The notes under the pieces: model-generated
Database searches by the model: none
Told to the model about the DNA's origin: nothing
The model's input: only the letters and a program-made list of their open reading frames with translations
Shown here: in pieces, positions 10,612-21,891 of the stretch
How positions within the stretch are numbered: the stretch's first letter is position 1
Layout: each line of letters starts with the position of its first letter
Program-made: the position numbers and the translations under genes
Assembly (NCBI GenBank): GCA_963971575.1
Contig: OZ020616.1
Span: 53,737,201-53,801,200, forward strand
Origin: Liopterus haemorrhoidalis
Taxonomy: Eukaryota; Arthropoda; Insecta; Coleoptera; Dytiscidae
Direction of reading: 5' to 3'
Length of the DNA: 64,000 nt

Positions 10612-11654
10612 GTAGAAAATTATGACAGTACGACATTGTCCATAAGTAACGTGTATATAGAGATTTATCAAAATCTCATTAATTCAATTACATAATATGA
10701 ATGGAAAATGCTAACGAATGAAAAGTTATACCTTTAGTCTTTGTATTTTGCGTTTTTGATCGTCCACAGACAATACAGCTAACCATTTTGACAAGATACC
10801 AAATTTCAGGTTAAATGAGTATTTTTATATTACATTATAAAATAACTAAAAACTATTTTAGCCTTGTCTCTTTTATTTATGATTTCTCAATTATGAATAT
10901 ACTTTAAATTATTAAAATTAATGTTAAATTGACACGAAAACAACAAAATATTCGCAGCCATTGTGGTCGTTGGAGTGACGTCATTTCCGTCAAAAAATTT
11001 GTATGTAAAAATTCTTAAAGACTCCTTCCTTTAGTATCTTTATTCAATGAGACATACAGACGGAAGTTCCCTTTTTATGGGTATATTTAGACAATATAAT
11101 GAGAAAGAAAAACAGAGCCAGGTGACAAAAAATAACATGGTTAAAAACTTATGCCAATGGTTTCAGCTCGATTTAAAACTTGCTAACGTAGAATTTAAAA
11201 TGTATTCCCTGCATTTTCTAGGCAGTCAATGAAATAAACATCTTGACAAAACAATATATCAGAAGCGGTTGAAACGGGACCATAAAGGTATTATTCATTG
11301 TAAATCGTTTATCATTCCAGTCGGATTTGGTAACATAGTGCGTGTGATTGTATACCATCAATCTAACGAGAGGATATCGAGATAGTTTTGTCAATTGCTG
11401 CCTGAAATCGGAATAAATGTCATATCATCATTTGATACGATTGCAGAGAGATAGCTCAGAAGCAGATTTAGCTTATGACAGACAAAAAATGATGGAAAAA
11501 AATAAAAACGTTACTCGTCAATCTGAAGAACTACGAGGGGTGTTGGATAAGTCCGTGATTCTGTTCCGCACAGATCGCAAATTTGATATTATTTCTGATA
11601 TTTGCAATCGAACGAGAATATCTTCGTTGAAATACATGCCTATTTTGCAAAGTT
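10612..11654. other. No recognised element; one weak coding frame
   Basis: Mostly AT-rich unique sequence. An 88-codon ATG frame at 11417-11683 (+) contains a polar, helix-prone stretch (SSEADLAYDRQKMMEKNKN) that could be an exon or a decayed transposon frame. No homologue is recognised and no clear splice pair was found. Confidence 0.3.
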
Positions 11655-11828
11655 CAAGTAACCGTACTTTTTGGAAGGCTTAAAGAAGTTGGAATATCGT
11701 TGGGCAAAATGTATCGAGCTAAAAAGAGACTATGTTGAAAAATTAGTCGCATTTTGGTAAAAAAAATATCTTGCAAAAGAAGCAGTAAATTTCGGCCAAA
11801 ATTCAAACCAACCAGTTGTAATACAGGA
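11655..11828 (+). pseudogene. Mariner transposase C-terminal remnant
   Basis: KKLEYRWAKCIELKRDYVEK at about 11678-11737 resembles the end of mariner transposases, where an RW.KCI...GDYVEK motif precedes the stop. The following 80 bp up to a TA could be the 3' UTR and TIR. No left end is visible. Identification rests on one short motif. Confidence 0.35.
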
Positions 11829-11829
11829 T

Positions 11830-12356
11830 GCATGTTCAAATTATAAAAAACTACTCACGAAAACATGGGAAGAAAATTATCAAGAAACAATAACCAGGAA
11901 AGGAAAAAATTACGGAGCACTCCACCCCAACCTCCCTAGGAAAGTGTGGTTTAACTCCACCTATAACAGAGGATTTATAACGACAATATGTAGAATCAAA
12001 TTTAATCACACTTTCTCTAGAAGTCATCTGTATAAAATCAATATGGCATCAACACCATACTGTACATGCGACAACGTCAGCCCAGAAGATGTAGACCACC
12101 TGATACTTGGATGTCCAAAGTACCAAAATGATCGCACAACGCTTATGACCCAATTATTAACAGAAGGAATAAAACTACCAACAAATGTCAACTCAATAAT
12201 TTCAACCAAAAACATCAAAATTCTAGAGCTCATTTATAATTTTATAAAAAATAATAGAATAAGAATATAATGAAATCAAATTCAGAAAATAGTACTGGTT
12301 AACGGCCTAAGCTGCCAAGACCATAGAATACGAAGAAAAAAAAAAAAAAAAAAAGA
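11830..12356 (+). mobile_element. Jockey-type LINE, 5'-truncated 3' end
   Basis: An open frame (about 11833-12270) reads GALHPNLPRKVWFNSTYNRG and then CTCDNVSPEDVDHLILGCP, the cysteine/histidine knuckle at the C terminus of Jockey-like RT proteins. A short 3' UTR with GGCCTAAGCTGCCAAGACCA and a pure A run (about 12336-12353) completes it. The 5' part was never inserted, as is usual for LINEs. Confidence 0.85.
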
Positions 12357-12399
12357 TAAAGTATTGTATAAAAGTTTTAATAAGTTCTATTTTAAAATA

Positions 12400-13780
12400 T
12401 ATAACTTAGTACCGTGCCTGTCCGTACGGTAGAAATTGTAGCCAAACGGCTGAACATAAAAAAATTAAATTTGGCATACTTGTACAACTGTTTGGCCAAT
12501 ATATAGAAAAACTATAGATAGTGCGGTCTGTCTGTACGGTAGAAATTGTAGTCTGCCGAACAGAGAAAGTTGGTAAATATTTTTTTACCCACATATAGGA
12601 AAAATATAGATTAAAAAAAAAAAAAACATACACACATCACGAGCTAGTCATAAACAAATATGTATTTAATGAAAAAATAAATATTATTTTAAAATTTTGA
12701 AAAGGATATTTTATAATGACAATCAATTTAATCTAGAATTTGCAATGTTAGTATGATTTACAAATCTTAAATTAATTATTAAGAGGGGCGTCAAATGAAA
12801 CGTCTTGATTCGGGAGTAATTTTTTCTTTTAGAAAAATATTTTTTTTTTTGGGTTTTTGTCAAAAATATTTTTAAAAAATTTCTCCCTCATTCACCTAAG
12901 AAATGACGATATTATTTCCCAGAGGGGTTGACCTAAAAAATCTGAAAAAAAAATCAATAATGCACATTGATAGGAACTGGAATAGTCCAACAGGAATTTT
13001 TGATCAGATTAGTTTTTCGAAAAACACAATTTTTTATGCCGTTGAAAAAATTATTATTTTTCAAATTTATTGTATGGTATCGGTTTATAGGACGTACAGT
13101 CTGTTTCAAGCGGTTAGGCGGAACTAAATGGGAATTTCGTTCTTTTAGGTTGTCACGAGAAGGGACCTTGCTTGGGTAATTTCATTTTTTACGTTGGAAT
13201 GTCAAAATTTAAAATTCCAACAGTGAAACCATGGAAACGAATGACATTAAATTATTTTTTTACATATTTTAATAAAAAAATAAATAAATAAATGGGAAAT
13301 TTGTATTAAAAAGACACAAAAAATCAAAATATAAAGAAAATGACATTTTAAAATGATATTAACCTTAACAAAAAAATGTTTATTGTAAGTATGATTTACA
13401 AAGCTTAAACAAAACGGTCGAAAAGCACGATTTAAACGATGAAAGTAACTAGACTGCAAAATCTAGTTCCGCCTAACCATTTGGAACAGACTTTAGATTA
13501 AGATACGTAAAGTTTTTTCCAGAAAGATTTTTTTTATTTTAACACATTTTTTTCCAGAAATACCTACTAAAAATTTTGTCCTGAACCCTTTAACGTAGAG
13601 TGGTTAAACTAAAAATCTGAAAAAGTTCTAAATAATATAAATTGATCTAAACCCGAAACGTATGAAAATTTTTTTTATCAGATTTTGTTTTAGGAAAATA
13701 TTGATATTTTTGTTTTTGACTATATTAATAATTGTCTCTATTTAATCGTCTAAATTATGGCTAATAATTGCTAAAATATT
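12400..13780 (+). repeat. Diverged R1-like repeat interrupted by MITE M copy 3
   Basis: Blocks similar to R1 (TAGAAATTGTAGCCAAACGGCT near 12430; AATGTCAAATGAAA-like near 12793; GTCCAACAGGAATTTTTGATCAGATTA near 12985) lie in R1 order and resume after 13495. It appears to be an older R1 subfamily copy. Confidence 0.5.
13095..13495 (-). mobile_element. TA-flanked MITE, family M, copy 3
   Basis: Element 13097-13493 (397 bp), inverted relative to copies 1 and 2: it opens CAGTCTGTTTCAAGCGGTTA and closes TAACCATTTGGAACAGACTT, with TA at 13095-13096 and 13494-13495. Confidence 0.88.
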
Positions 13781-13813
13781 TTATCAGCTGAGGTATTTAG
13801 CGTAATACGTATT

Positions 13814-14381
13814 TAGACCTGGAGCTCATGACAGTTTTTGGTCTCCGATTTCATACAGAATGCCTTTTGGAGGAGAGAATATTTACCCTGTGACAACAAA
13901 AAAGGGATGGTACTAAACCCCTGCACGCTTTCCGGTCATAGGGAAAATTGTATTTCCACTTAAACACAAAATTTTTGTGCTTTTCTCTGAGTTAATATTG
14001 CATGCCCTTTTGTCAAAAGAAAGTTATAATAAATTTAAAGTCTTTTAAATATATGCATGCGATTCGGAGGGTCCCAAAGGGCTCAAACGGTCATGTGATC
14101 TTGTAATAAAAAAGTAAGATTTTCCGCGTTTTCATACAGCATGCCTATAATTAAAAGACTTTAAATTTGTTATAACTTTCTTTTGACAAAAGGGCAAGCA
14201 ATATTAAATCAGAGAAAAACACAAAAATTTTGTGCAAGTGGAAATGCAATTTTTCCTATGACCGGAAAGCGGGCAGGAGTTAGTACCATCCCTTTTTTGT
14301 TGTCACAGGGTAAATATTCTCTCCTCCAAAAGACATGATGTATGAAATCGGAGACCAAAAATGTCATGAGCTCCTGGTCTA
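13814..14381. mobile_element. Foldback MITE (family P), complete copy
   Basis: Element 13816-14379, TA on both sides. The left arm (about 13816-14048) and right arm (about 14153-14379) are inverted copies of each other, so the RNA or single strand would fold into a hairpin of more than 220 bp around a ~100-bp centre. Four copies exist in the window; no coding capacity. Confidence 0.92.
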
Positions 14382-15033
14382 ATTGTTTCTAAAGAGTCAA
14401 TAAGAAATAAATGATTTATAGAAGTGAAATACTTATAAAACAAATAGCACATTTTTAATAGTGAGAAATACGTTTCTGAAATTGAAAAAATATGAAGCCT
14501 TTTATCAAAATATTTCTTATTAATTTAATGAAAACTTAAATATGAAACAAATGCCGGAAAAATCCTTGGAGTTGTTTAAACAATTTTTTTGTAACAATAT
14601 TTTCTCAAATTAAAAAAATTAATTTGGAGCTCTTAGCACTCAAATTAAAAATTAAAATTATCCTGAAAAACTTTTGATTTTGATGTGATTATAAAACTAA
14701 ATTCCCATACTTCTTCGGATTTTTACCTACGGAAATTTTGCAGTCAGCCTGGGGTCAACTCAGCCTGAAGTATGTAATACCTAAAATGTGTAGCTGTTTA
14801 CACAGGGATAATAGGACCGGTCGGAACGTCACAGGGACCACGTGGCTTTCATATCTATGACCGGCTGTTAGAAACGGAGAACTTCTAGGAACTATCCAGG
14901 CGTTGGATTCCTATTATTTATTATTTATAAAATAATAATGTCCTAGACATCCATCTTTCTGTTGACTTCTAACACTTATTAAATACCTACAAAACCCTGA
15001 AATGTGTGAAAATTCAGACTTCACATCAGTTTT
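14382..15033. other. Intergenic DNA, LINE-like 3' tail and a solo repeat end
   Basis: 14750-14935 resembles a LINE 3' UTR (GCCTGGGGTCAACTCAGCCTG ... TTATTTATTATTTATAAAATAA tail); a related block occurs at 33080-33200. 14936-15018 is a solo copy of the R1 terminal module with the GTGTGAAAATTC hairpin word. The rest is AT-rich without features. Confidence 0.45.
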
Positions 15034-16069
15034 TAGGGTTTGGTAGGTATGACCAAAAAACCCTTATACCGTCATTTTGTCGTCTGTCTGTCTGTCTGTC
15101 TGTTCGGTAAAAATTGTAGCCAAACGGCTAAACCTAGAGAGTTGAAATTTGGCATGCTTATACAACTCTTTGACCTGCACATAGGAAAAATACTAAAACA
15201 TCTAAAAAACATATCCCTCTAAAAATATAAACAAATAAGTGCTCAACGAAAAAAAAATATATTTTTTTTAAATTCTGAGTAGCGTATCAAATGAAAGACC
15301 TTGGTACGTGGATTAACGATCAAATTTTTATTTTTGCAAAATAAATTATTATGAAACAATTTTTGCCAAAATTGTGCAAAAAAAATTTTGTCCCACACCT
15401 GTAGCCCAGATGGTTTAAACTAAAAATCTAAAAAAAAACTAAGTAATGTACATTGATGTGAACCGGAATAGTACAACAGGAATTTTGGATCAGATTATGT
15501 TTTTGGCAAAAAACGCATTTTTTGTGTTTTTTTTGCTAATAATGTACACAAGTTATACCTTTGTAACATGCTCGAATGGAAGGCTTATCTTGGTGTAGTG
15601 GTACTTGCGCTGTCTTTTTCACCCAAGTAAGTCAGTTCGATCCCCACGAGAAGAGACAATATTTTTTTTGTTTTTTTTTGCATTTTTATGTTTAAATTAT
15701 TTTTTCAAAATTCTAGTTATATTTTGGCAAATATTGCATTTAATTTTTAAAAGCGTAAATTTAATAACCAGTGGAAATTGTTGAAATTATAATTAAATTC
15801 TGTTTCAATGTACACGAAACAGAGGGGCGGAGCTTATAACAACCAATGAAAGCCATAGGCGCAATTTTCAAAATCTAAAAGAACCTTGCTATATATAAAA
15901 AAAAAATACTGCACATATTTAGAAACCTAAATAATGGTATTAGGCGTTCGAATTAAAATTAACAAAAAAAAAAATTAATATAAAATTTGTTTTGGCATCC
16001 CAAATAATCATCATTCACTTAATAAACACCTGAAAAACACTGAAATGTGTGAAAATTCACACTTCACAT
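15034..16069 (+). repeat. Repeat R1, complete copy with internal tRNA-like unit
   Basis: Starts AGGGTTTGGTAGGTATGACC, continues with ACCCTTATACCGTCATTTTG and a (GTCT)n run, and ends in GTGTGAAAATTCACAC + TTCACATC. Copies at 21552-23172 and 50594-52206 (both minus) define the same limits. A tRNA-like block at 15580-15655 with A box (TTGGTGTAGTGGT) and B box (AGTTCGATCCCC) sits in the middle. No protein is encoded. The superfamily is not recognised; the terminal hairpin recalls Helitrons but no CTRR end was found. Confidence 0.75.
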
Positions 16070-16136
16070 CGATTTTTTATTACTAAGATATATGTAGAAT
16101 TTACATATACAATTTGTTAATAGATCATTTATTAGT

Positions 16137-16201
16137 AGGGGTCCGCGGTAGAAAATTAAATATTTTACTGGTCCGCGATACGTTTTCAGTTGAGAAACAC
16201 T
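16137..16201 (-). mobile_element. hAT end fragment
   Basis: GGGGTCCGCGG ... TGGTCCGCGATACGTTTTCAGTTGAGAAACACTG matches the right-end style of hAT elements (inverted CAGTGTTTCTCAAC). The partner end is not visible. Confidence 0.4.
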
Positions 16202-16202
16202 G

Positions 16203-16311
16203 TCCTAGACATCCATCTGATAGACAAGACATCCATTTCTGTTGACTTCTAACACTTATTAAATACCTACAAAATCCTGCAAGGTATGAAAATTCATACT
16301 TCACATCAATT
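16203..16311 (+). repeat. Solo R1-type terminal module
   Basis: TCTGTTGACTTCTAACACTT, ATTAAATACCTACAAAATCC and the palindromic ATGAAAATTCAT/TTCACATC end repeat the 14936-15018 block, without the rest of R1. Confidence 0.55.
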
Positions 16312-16319
16312 TTTTAAAC

Positions 16320-16505
16320 TCAGTTCCAATTCCTTGGTATCAGGTTGTATATGTGCGTGTTTCCTCCGGAATATCTATCGATATTCATTAAGTATGAATC
16401 ATCTTTGTGACCAGGGATCCCTGAGTCCTGTAAGTGATTGACATAAAATAAAATCACAGCCGGAACTGATACCCAGTCATCTTCGCAGTTCTCCAAATCG
16501 ATGGC
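16320..16505 (-). other. Possible terminal coding exon, unidentified
   Basis: About 60 open codons on the minus strand end at TGA (16320-16322). The text is protein-like and not low complexity (DLENCEDDWVSVPAVILFYV, later YLMNIDRYSGGNTHIYNLIP). A possible acceptor (ATATATATAG) is at its upstream end, but the pyrimidine tract is poor. No family is recognised. Open frames of this length occur by chance in the window, so this is only a candidate. Confidence 0.25.
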
Positions 16506-16919
16506 TATATATATTTCATATAAAAACTGAGTGGAAAGTTTATTTTTATGTCAAACTCACTTTGATACAAAAACTTTGTCCAGTAGTAGATTGTGGCTTT
16601 GTTTTTGATTTTTATTTCTTGTAAACTGTCACGATTTTTTACTTTTAAACTTACAACTTTAATTTGATTTATAAATAAATTCATGGACTCTAAAATGACC
16701 ACAAAATGCCATAAATTATAAAGTTTTCCTCAAATAGGCAATTCAGCTAATCACATTTTAAACTTATTTATTTTTTATTCAGTTGTGTTTAAAAGTTAAA
16801 AATTATATCTGATAAAAAATCATCATATATCTTAAGCTGCATTCACAGTTCCAAAATTAATAAAGGAGAAGGGCCTAATATGGGCCTTTCATTTAATATG
16901 GGCCCCCAAGGAAAATCTA

Positions 16920-17186
16920 TTAACACGTTCGCGGACAGTACGGCTATAGCCGTCGAATATTTTTCCTAGCTCAGGTCATGACGGTATAAACTGTCCTACT
17001 TTTTTATTCAAATATACAAATGACGGCTGGGACAGGTTTTAATTCCATTTAAGTATATGAAAACTAGTATAAACTGTCCTATCAGGAACATACCAAACAC
17101 AGTAAATGTCCTATTATAAACAAAAATCTAAAAAAGTGACATTTTGGGTACATCTCATTGTACAAAACTGTCCGCGAACGTGTTAA
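16920..17186. mobile_element. piggyBac-like MITE (TTAA-flanked)
   Basis: Element 16924-17182 (259 bp) with 16-bp perfect TIRs CACGTTCGCGGACAGT and TTAA at 16920-16923 and 17183-17186. TTAA duplication is diagnostic of piggyBac-type insertion. Internal ACTGTCCTA words repeat several times. Non-coding. Confidence 0.85.
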
Positions 17187-17514
17187 TATACTTTTCGTTC
17201 AACAATTTTACAAATTTGGTGAAGCTGAGTTCTTGTTTCGTTAGAAACGAATTACAGTGAATGTGTTTGCTTAATTTTGATTCTTTTATTAAGTTGGTGT
17301 TATAAGAATGGGCAAGATTTTCATTCGATCTACTTGTGATTTGTACTTAAAGCTGTTGTATTGTGATCGAGGTATATTGTTTTACTAGGAGCTACTGCCT
17401 CACTAAATCTAAAAAAAGTCAAACATTAATTTAGATTGTCATGTGCAATGTTAGAAATATGGGCTCCCCGCGAGGTCTAAATATGGGCCAGGGCATATTT
17501 AACAATTTTGTTCA

Positions 17515-17732
17515 GCTGACGACGACATGGACGTTGATGAAGTAGGGCAACAAAGTCCGGATAATGAAGATGCTGCTTGCATGTTTTGTGACATTTTTGT
17601 GATGTTTTTTACAGGATCAAAGGGGCGAGATTTGGATTTGGTGCCTAATGTGCAATATGTGGGCTCATGAACAATGAATGCTCCGGGACAGAAAAAGATT
17701 TATATGAATGTGATTTTTGTCAGTAATCAATT
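17515..17732 (+). pseudogene. Transposase C-terminal zinc-finger remnant (pogo/Tigger-like)
   Basis: Across two frames one reads DNEDAACMFCD ... WIWCLMCNMWAHEQ and then CSGTEKDLYECDFCQ followed by a stop. The CxxC...CxxCxxWxHExCSG...YxCDxC pattern is the PHD-like tail found on many insect pogo/Tigger-type transposases. At least one frameshift and the loss of upstream sequence make it a relic. Confidence 0.5.
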
Positions 17733-18047
17733 GTTAAAATGTTACTTTGGGTTTGAATCTTAAATAAAATAAAAATAATTTGAATAAGTCGACTATTGTT
17801 AATGAGTTAATGCACTGTTTTAATGAGACAGACATATAAACACACATTAGCTATCTCACTTTACATAACCTAGAAACTTATGTTCATAGATGCCATAAGT
17901 AACCGTATTACCACGAAGCCAGAGTCAGATATCCAAATGCTCATATAATGTTTAAGAAATAATACAAGTATATGTTTTTTATGAAACGAATAATTTGAAA
18001 GACCTTTTACTTCTGTAACTAATAAGAGCTTTACATCCGTGTTTCAG
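17733..18047. other. Intergenic DNA, nothing recognised
   Basis: AT-rich sequence with a few AATAAAA words just after the transposase remnant; no further element boundaries seen. Confidence 0.5.
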
Positions 18048-18146
18048 GATAAATTCAGGAGTTGTAGTGTTGATGATTTAGCTTGTACTAGTCTTGGTGT
18101 TACGGGAGTTGAAGGATATTCTCCAAGCAGGAAATTACACGCTTAA
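18048..18146 (+). other. Possible short terminal exon, unidentified
   Basis: After an acceptor-like TCCGTGTTTCAG, 32 open codons read DKFRSCSVDDLACTSLGVTG, then EGYSPSRKLHA and stop TAA at 18144. Composition is protein-like, but there is no identified upstream exon and no recognised family. Confidence 0.22.
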
Positions 18147-18422
18147 GGAAGGAACATTTTATGGATAGATTTCCGTTAGAGCTTTTCTCCTGACATACCT
18201 ATCGCTTTTTCAATCCAACCTGCCACATTCTTTTAAATCTGAATGTTTGAAATTTCCGTTACGACCGGCTTTATCAATTATTAAAGACGTAATGAAAATA
18301 TTCCATTTAATAGCTTTTATATCTATAAGCTCTTTAAATGTAATACTTTTCCATTAAAATGTAAGTAAGTGCTCTTCTATAGAAAATAATATGGCATACT
18401 AGTCTCTGTTTTCATCTTATGG

Positions 18423-18890
18423 TTGGTTTATATACGGAACAAGAATAAGGGATAGGAAATAAGAATTGTACACAAGAATAAAAAATATTAAACCGTTTAT
18501 ATAGGACATAACATTTCGTCGCTGCGCCTGCGTACTTCCGTTGGCCTGTGTTTAACGTTTGTCACTTGACCGGTTATGATTCATAAAACCTTTTAAAAAA
18601 TTTCGTTTATTACCGTTAAAAACATTTTATTGTTGTTTACAACCCTCTGATCACAACTGAAAAACATCTGTTGACCAAACTTTATTACGGCAGACATTTT
18701 GATTGCTGTGCGCAGGCTTATCGTGTCTTATTCTTGAAATAAGAATAAAAATGTTGAATGTTACCAACTATTCTTATGTTTAAGTTAAATTTCATTCCTA
18801 CATAAACCAATATACGGCGCAGCCATGTTTTAACATCTTGTGCACTATTCTTATTTCCTATTCTTTATTCTTGTTCCGTATATAAACCAA
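18423..18890. mobile_element. MITE with ~44-bp inverted repeats, unclassified
   Basis: Ends TTGGTTTATATACGGAACAAG and its inverse at 18890, continuing as AATAAGGGATAGGAAATAAG / AATAAAGAATAGGAAATAAG. About 468 bp. No clean target duplication was found at either flank, so the superfamily is undecided. No coding capacity. Confidence 0.75.
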
Positions 18891-19419
18891 GCATTACTCT
18901 GTTAGAGTGCGCTTCCCAAGAGAACAGGTCAGTGAAGTCATTTTCGCAGAAATCAGAATTTGTACCGTTTCCAAATAGGATTGCCATTAATATCTTTGAA
19001 ATTATATTGCAATGGTCCAATATTAATGTGGACACCGTTATTTTGGACGTTTGCCATTGCTGATAGTACTAGGCTAGAATAGTACAATATAATGAGTATC
19101 AGTATCAAAAAGATATAATACTTCATGAGTATATAAAATATATTCGGACTTTTCGGAAACTGCTGAACAATCTGTTTCCGTTTTCAGCGATCACGAGAAG
19201 TGATAAACATGTCAATTTTCTTCGAGTTTTTATACCGGCTATTGTAATGTTAGGTGATTGGGATCAGGTATAGGAAGGGACGGGACTACCTGCGGAGGGT
19301 TAACGTCCGGATTAAGGTTATTTGTCACATTATTGTGTGGTAATGAGTTGTTTGTTACCGGATTAGTGACTTGAGGATTAGAAGAATTGTTTTGAATAAT
19401 GGAAAGCCAGAGTTGAGGA

Positions 19420-20400
19420 AATTCTATGTTAGCTTCCAGAGTTTTCGATCAAAGCAGACTATTTCAATTTTCTTTTGAACTTGTTTTCCTCATACATTAA
19501 GGGTTTAGCATCTTTCCATTGGAAATGGTGTTCATTTTCCCAAGCATGTTCAGCCAGTTTGGAACTGTAAATTTCGCCCTGCTGAACTTTTTTCTTATGC
19601 TCGTTTACCCTCACATGCAAAGGTCTGCAAGTCTCGCCAATATATTGTTTCCCGCACTGGCAGGGAATAGAGTAGACACAGTTTTTGTTTAGGACAGATT
19701 TGAGTTTCGTACATGATAGGATAGATCTTAAAGTCGAACTAGATTTAAAGGCTACTTGAATATTATGCTTCTTTAGTACCTTACCAATTTTCTAAGACAC
19801 TCCTTTATAATAGGGCATAGAGACATATCTCACTTTGTCAGTTCTAGGTGCGTCATTTTTCTTATGATTTTTCTGTAGCCATTATCCTGTAAGGTGGAAC
19901 GGATGTTCTTCAATTCAACTTTAACAGGCTTTTACAGGAACAAATTACTTTAGCTCTATTAACTGGACTCAGTGCAACAGCTTTCATAGTGCTATTATGA
20001 TGGAATGAGTTGAAATTCAGATATAGACCTGTGTGTGTTGGTTTTCTGTAGACCGTGGTTGCTAGAACCCCTTTGCCATTTCTGATTATCAATACATCTA
20101 GGAAAGGCAGTTGATTGCTAACTTCCAATTCAACAGTAAACTTAATGTTAGTGTGTACTGAATTTAGGAATTGATGGAATTCGTGGAGTTTATGTTTACC
20201 ATGTGGCCTTATGACAAAAGTATAATCGATGTATCCAAACCATTTATTCGGTTTGTACTTGGCTTCTTTTAAAGCTTTCGCTTCAAAATGTTCCATGCCT
20301 TCATTTTGTTGGTAATAATCGGTTTCCAGTTGAAAATATGTAGTTTTCACACAAAGCGTTAATAACTCCATAATTCAGTCAACCGAATGATGTGTTCGAG
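19420..20400 (-). pseudogene. Penelope-like element: RT C-terminus and GIY-YIG remnant
   Basis: The frame 20371-19910 reads WFGYIDYTFVIRPHGKHKLH, then NQLPFLDVLIIRNGKG and TTVYRKPTHTGLYLNFNSFH, classical Penelope reverse-transcriptase text; the YVDD-like box is YIDYT. Further on (19630-19430, other frames and with stops) PCQCGKQYIGET and CRPLHVRVNEHKKKVQQGEI give the GIY-YIG endonuclease region. The 5' half is missing beyond about 20400. It can no longer be active. Confidence 0.88.
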
Positions 20401-21384
20401 TAGATTACGTCTGATCAAACTCTACCCTTTTTCTAACAACTACTAGAGCTTCACCCCTTAAAATCAAAAGTGGCGGACATTTTATTTTTTTCAAAGCCCT
20501 GTGTTATTAAGAAAAGATTATTTATTTTATATCAACTTAATTGAACTTAATTATAGTTATCCTGTGCGAAGAACGGATATTCTGTTAGTTATTTTATAAA
20601 TTTGAGCTGTCTTTATAACATAATTTTATCTAAAAAGATTTCTAATATCCCATTGTGTCTAGATTACACGAGAAACAAATGTTTTCCTTTTTTTGTAATT
20701 TATTTTTTTGCACAAAGTTCGTATTAGTAAAAGTGTAGCAAGTTTTTCCGACGATATTATTCTTTTTGATTGTTGTCTTTTCCTACCAGTTTACTTTTTT
20801 ATACCTTCCCTGTCTCGGATAGAAATGATTTAAGACGGCATCATAATAAAAATAATAATAAAAACAAAAAAGAATCTTATATTTTGATACGGAGAAGAAA
20901 GAGACTTGCTAAACGTTGAACATTTATCTTATATTGCTTTGGTTTAATTTTTGCAATGAGTAAAACAATTAATTTTATAGTGGACTATTGTGGTTTATTA
21001 ATTTTAATATTCAATTTAACCGGAAGGTAAAAGTTTTCGTTTGTGTTGCCATCTCGCTAACGGTAAAAGCCATGTCAATACAAGCAGCAGCTAGAAGCTT
21101 GCTGTAAAGCAAATACTACTCCCTAAGGGTATACATGAGCTTTAATGGTAAGCTAAAGTCAATATCACTACGTTGTTTTGTGTGAGGTAATAGTTGACAG
21201 CTTTCATAAATTTCTTTTATTATTTTTTAAACATCTATAAACTTGTAGTAATATCAAATCTTATTAACCGGTTAGAGGTATTGGCAAATAAGAAAAAAGA
21301 TGTTTCTCGAATACGTCTTAATAATTTCCACTTTCTTTATCCTTTTTAATAGTTTTTGACGTATATTTGTTTGCTATTTTATAA
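20401..21384. other. Intergenic DNA, nothing recognised
   Basis: AT-rich, no TIR pairs, no convincing frame. The stretch 18891-19419 is likewise featureless apart from the Penelope 3' flank. Confidence 0.5.
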
Positions 21385-21551
21385 AGATCATAAAAATAGA
21401 TGACAAAATAATAGAACAGGTAGGAAAATTCAAATACCTAGGCATAGTTTTCTCAGAAGATAGAAAAATGTAAAAAGAAATTATGGAAAGAGTAGGCCCA
21501 GCAGAAAGAATGTTCAACGGCATCAAATCATCGTTCCTAACTAAAAAATTC
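21385..21551 (+). pseudogene. LINE RT fragment, part 1 of 3
   Basis: IIEQVGKFKYLGIVFSEDRK is the late-RT motif (FKYLG) of many non-LTR retrotransposons. There is a stop after RKM. The frame resumes after R1 at 23190, so one LINE was cut by the R1 insertion. Confidence 0.7.
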
Positions 21552-21857
21552 ATGTGAAGTGTGATTTTTCAAACATTTCAGGGTTTCGCAGATATTTAGT
21601 AAGTGAATAATGATTATTTGGGATGCAAAAACAAATTTTATGTTATTTTTATTTTATTTTTTTTTGTTAATTTTAATTCTGATGCCTAATTTAGGTTTCT
21701 AAATATGTGCAGTATTTTTATTTGCCCGACCTTAATATATAAGGGGCAAGTATTGTAATCGCGAAAATTTTCAATGTCGAGATTTTGACTGATGACCACG
21801 TTTCATGGTCCAGGCAATCCGAAAAACCTACTTTCGAAGTGCCGTTCGTATCTGTGT

Positions 21858-21891
<34 letters not shown>

